Assembly (NCBI GenBank): GCA_029249445.1 | Contig: JAQWHI010000019.1 | Location: 1 to 64,000 of the forward strand | Reading direction: 5' to 3' | From: Crocinitomicaceae bacterium | GTDB lineage: Bacteria > Bacteroidota > Bacteroidia > Flavobacteriales_D > Crocinitomicaceae | Length of the DNA: 64,000 nucleotides | Part shown: positions 62,180 to 64,000 of the stretch, piece after piece | Layout: the number at the start of each line of letters is the position of its first letter | How positions within the stretch are numbered: the first letter of the stretch is position 1 | The notes under the pieces: generated by a model | What the model saw: the letters and a program-made list of their open reading frames with translations, nothing else | Told to the model about the DNA's origin: nothing | The model's database searches: none | Program-made: the position numbers and the translations under genes

Positions 62180-64000
62180 ATGAGATCACTTTTATTTATC
62201 GGGTTTTTGTGTCTATGGAACTTCGTAATTGCGCAATCAGCGCCTAGCAACGGAATGAAAGATTCAAAACCAACATATTATGCATTAAAAGATGCGACGG
62301 TCTATGTTTCACCAACGGTCAAGCTTTCAAATGCAGTGCTTATCATTAAAGGAAATAAAATTGAACGCGTTGGGAAAACAGGATTGACAAAAATTCCAAG
62401 TGGAGCTGTTATTATCGACTGCAAGGATAAAATAATTTTACCGGCTTTTATTGACTTACATTCAAGTAATGGAATATCCAAAAAAGAGGGAAAAACGAGT
62501 AAAAGCGATGGTGTTTACTACTGGAATCAGGCCATACATCCTGAAGTAGATGCATCCAAACTATACAGCTTCAGTGAAAATGCAGCCAAAGAAATGATTA
62601 AGAAAGGATTTGGATTTGCACTAACCCACAAAGAAGACGGTATCTCGCGAGGGAAAGGGGCACTGATCTCACTCAATCCTGAGGCTCAATCAAACATTTC
62701 TTCTTTGATCAATACAAGCTATTTTTCTTTTGAAAAAGGAAGCTCAAAACAAAGATATCCGTCATCTCAAATGGGAGCCATTGCACTTTTGAGGCAAGCA
62801 TTCTATGATGCTCAATGGCACGATGAAACTAATAATTATTTGAACCTTTCGCTCGATGCGTTAAACCGTCAGAGAAATTCAACAATGTTCTTCAAAACAC
62901 GAGATAAACTTGAAATTCTGCGGGCCCAAAAAATTGCAGATGAATTTGAACTTCGTTTCAACTACTTGGGGTCTGGAAACGAGTATGAAATTTTGGAGAC
63001 GCTTTCTGAATTAAATTCAACTGTTATTCTCCCATTGAATTTTCCAAAAGCATACGACGTTAAAAACCCATATATCTCAAGACAAATACCTTTAAGCGAA
63101 CTCAAACATTGGGAATTGGCTCCAATGAATCCCTCCATCTTGCACAAAAATGGCATTAATATTTGCCTAACGGGAAAAGATGTTTCCTCAAAAGACTTTT
63201 GGTCAAACTTGAGAAAAAGTATTGCCCATGGATTATCAATGGAAGATGCACTGAATGCATTGACCCTTGAACCTGCGAAAACGATACATGCACAAAATCT
63301 GCTCGGCTCACTCGAAGAGGGCAAATATGCCAGCTTCATGATTTATGATTTAAATCCACTTGTAGAAAACGCTGTGATTTTGGAATCATGGCTCCTAGGA
63401 AATAGAACTATACACGACGAACTTTCAACAGAAAACAAAATTCTTGGCAAATACAATATTTCACTCAATGGAACAACCTACCCAATTGAAATTAAAAGCG
63501 GGAATGGAAAAAAGACTCTGAAAGGCACACTTCGATACAAATTAAAAAGCGGAATTACCGCAGATACAACTGTTAATTTATATGTTTTTCATAACAAGAA
63601 TGACATTACTCTACAATTCAACATTAACAACTCTGAGCTCAACGGAAGTGTTGCACTTCGCGGAAAAGTTTCTTCGCGAATGGGAGTTTTTGAAGGAGAA
63701 GGCTTATTGCCCAACGGCGATTGGGTAAAATGGACTGCGATTCGAAGCAACTCTGCAAAATCAAAGGAAAAGAAAACAGGGTTCATCGTTCCAGCAGATA
63801 CTGCGGTCGAAACATGGTACCCAAACTTGGCATATGGATTCTCAGAATTGCCTGAAAAAGAACCTTTGATCATAAAGAATGCCACTGTCTGGACAAATGA
63901 AGCGGATGGCATAATTGAAAATGCCACTGTCGTTGCTGAAGATGGTATAATTATCTTTGTGGGTACTGGAAATTATCCTAAACCATTGGGAGCAAAAATT
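62180..64000 (+). CDS. Secreted amidohydrolase, 3' end outside the window
   Basis: 607 codons are visible and the frame is open to the end of the window. A signal peptide comes first (LLFIGFLCLWNFVIAQS). The first domain is amidohydrolase-like: LKDATVYVSPT, LIIKGNKIERVGK and ILPAFIDLHSSNG, though the HxH of the typical 'DxHxH' metal motif reads HSSNG here, so this domain may lack one metal ligand pair. From about residue 565 a second unit with KNATVWTNEADGIIENATV starts, the repeat arrangement of the tandem-amidohydrolase proteins (about 1000 aa) of Bacteroidota. Probably periplasmic; substrate unknown. The active site of the second domain is beyond the window. Confidence 0.8.
   Translation, partial: MRSLLFIGFLCLWNFVIAQSAPSNGMKDSKPTYYALKDATVYVSPTVKLSNAVLIIKGNKIERVGKTGLTKIPSGAVIIDCKDKIILPAFIDLHSSNGISKKEGKTSKSDGVYYWNQAIHPEVDASKLYSFSENAAKEMIKKGFGFALTHKEDGISRGKGALISLNPEAQSNISSLINTSYFSFEKGSSKQRYPSSQMGAIALLRQAFYDAQWHDETNNYLNLSLDALNRQRNSTMFFKTRDKLEILRAQKIADEFELRFNYLGSGNEYEILETLSELNSTVILPLNFPKAYDVKNPYISRQIPLSELKHWELAPMNPSILHKNGINICLTGKDVSSKDFWSNLRKSIAHGLSMEDALNALTLEPAKTIHAQNLLGSLEEGKYASFMIYDLNPLVENAVILESWLLGNRTIHDELSTENKILGKYNISLNGTTYPIEIKSGNGKKTLKGTLRYKLKSGITADTTVNLYVFHNKNDITLQFNINNSELNGSVALRGKVSSRMGVFEGEGLLPNGDWVKWTAIRSNSAKSKEKKTGFIVPADTAVETWYPNLAYGFSELPEKEPLIIKNATVWTNEADGIIENATVVAEDGIIIFVGTGNYPKPLGAKI

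Noticed and set aside
1-64000. CRISPR arrays, insertion sequences, prophage or toxin-antitoxin pairs
   Set aside because: No regularly spaced repeats, transposase, integrase or phage genes were recognised on either strand.

Overview
The window looks like a low-G+C chromosome segment of a Bacteroidota bacterium, most likely order Flavobacteriales. The main reasons are the type IX secretion (T9SS) cargo proteins (a type-A sorting tail at 1-113 and in the 46.1-50.2 kb gene; gliding-motility-type CHU_C tails in the 0.8-4.7 kb and 57.8-60.0 kb genes), SBBP, PKD and choice-of-anchor-L domains, a DUF4270 lipoprotein, a MurF-Alr fusion, a DUF349 repeat protein, weak Shine-Dalgarno signals, and Bacteroidota-type TAnnTTTG -7 boxes before many genes. 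A family such as Crocinitomicaceae fits but cannot be proven from the sequence. I see no tRNA, rRNA, CRISPR array, prophage or insertion sequence.

Layout: 0-4.7 kb, end of a T9SS protein, 3-hydroxyanthranilate dioxygenase, and a giant T9SS propeller/Ig protein. 4.8-9.1 kb, an operon of an amidophosphoribosyltransferase, an orphan histidine kinase and GpmI. 9.2-12.0 kb (minus), panC-panD-LPG_synthase_TM-rfaE2. 12.0-16.1 kb, a glycogen-synthase-like half protein, DUF4270 lipoprotein and GlmS. 16.1-16.8 kb, an AT-rich islet with a PD-(D/E)XK-like protein and a possible decayed convergent gene. 16.8-21.2 kb, an alkyltransferase-like protein, an epimerase, a YD-repeat-like secreted protein and YyaL. 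21.4-26.4 kb, a SGNH-SGNH-MBOAT O-acylation cassette. 26.4-32.4 kb (minus), PaaZ, DusB and an AsmA-family protein. 32.9-37.3 kb, PfkB kinase, DUF349 protein, a membrane protein and LD-carboxypeptidase. 37.3-46.1 kb, an alpha/beta hydrolase, HMA lipoprotein, EngB, a metallo-beta-lactamase/rhodanese protein, GlyRS, a fatty-acid-hydroxylase-type membrane enzyme with a small membrane partner, a rhodanese, and a second orphan histidine kinase. 46.1-60.0 kb, T9SS proteins, M28 and M20 peptidases, thymidine kinase, MurF-Alr and a LEA-like lipoprotein. 60.1-64.0 kb, HflX behind a cytochrome c and a membrane protein, and the start of a secreted amidohydrolase.

Most of the content is housekeeping: purine, glycolysis, pantothenate, amino sugar, peptidoglycan, translation and ribosome GTPases, plus envelope and secretion functions. 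The less ordinary parts are the half-size GT5 protein with a degraded KTGG motif, the AT-rich nuclease islet, the O-acylation cassette, several genes whose -7 box ends only 4 nt before the start codon (possible leaderless mRNAs), and a CRP-like dyad before the sulfur-metabolism-type MBL/rhodanese gene. I did not find a clearly new multi-gene system.
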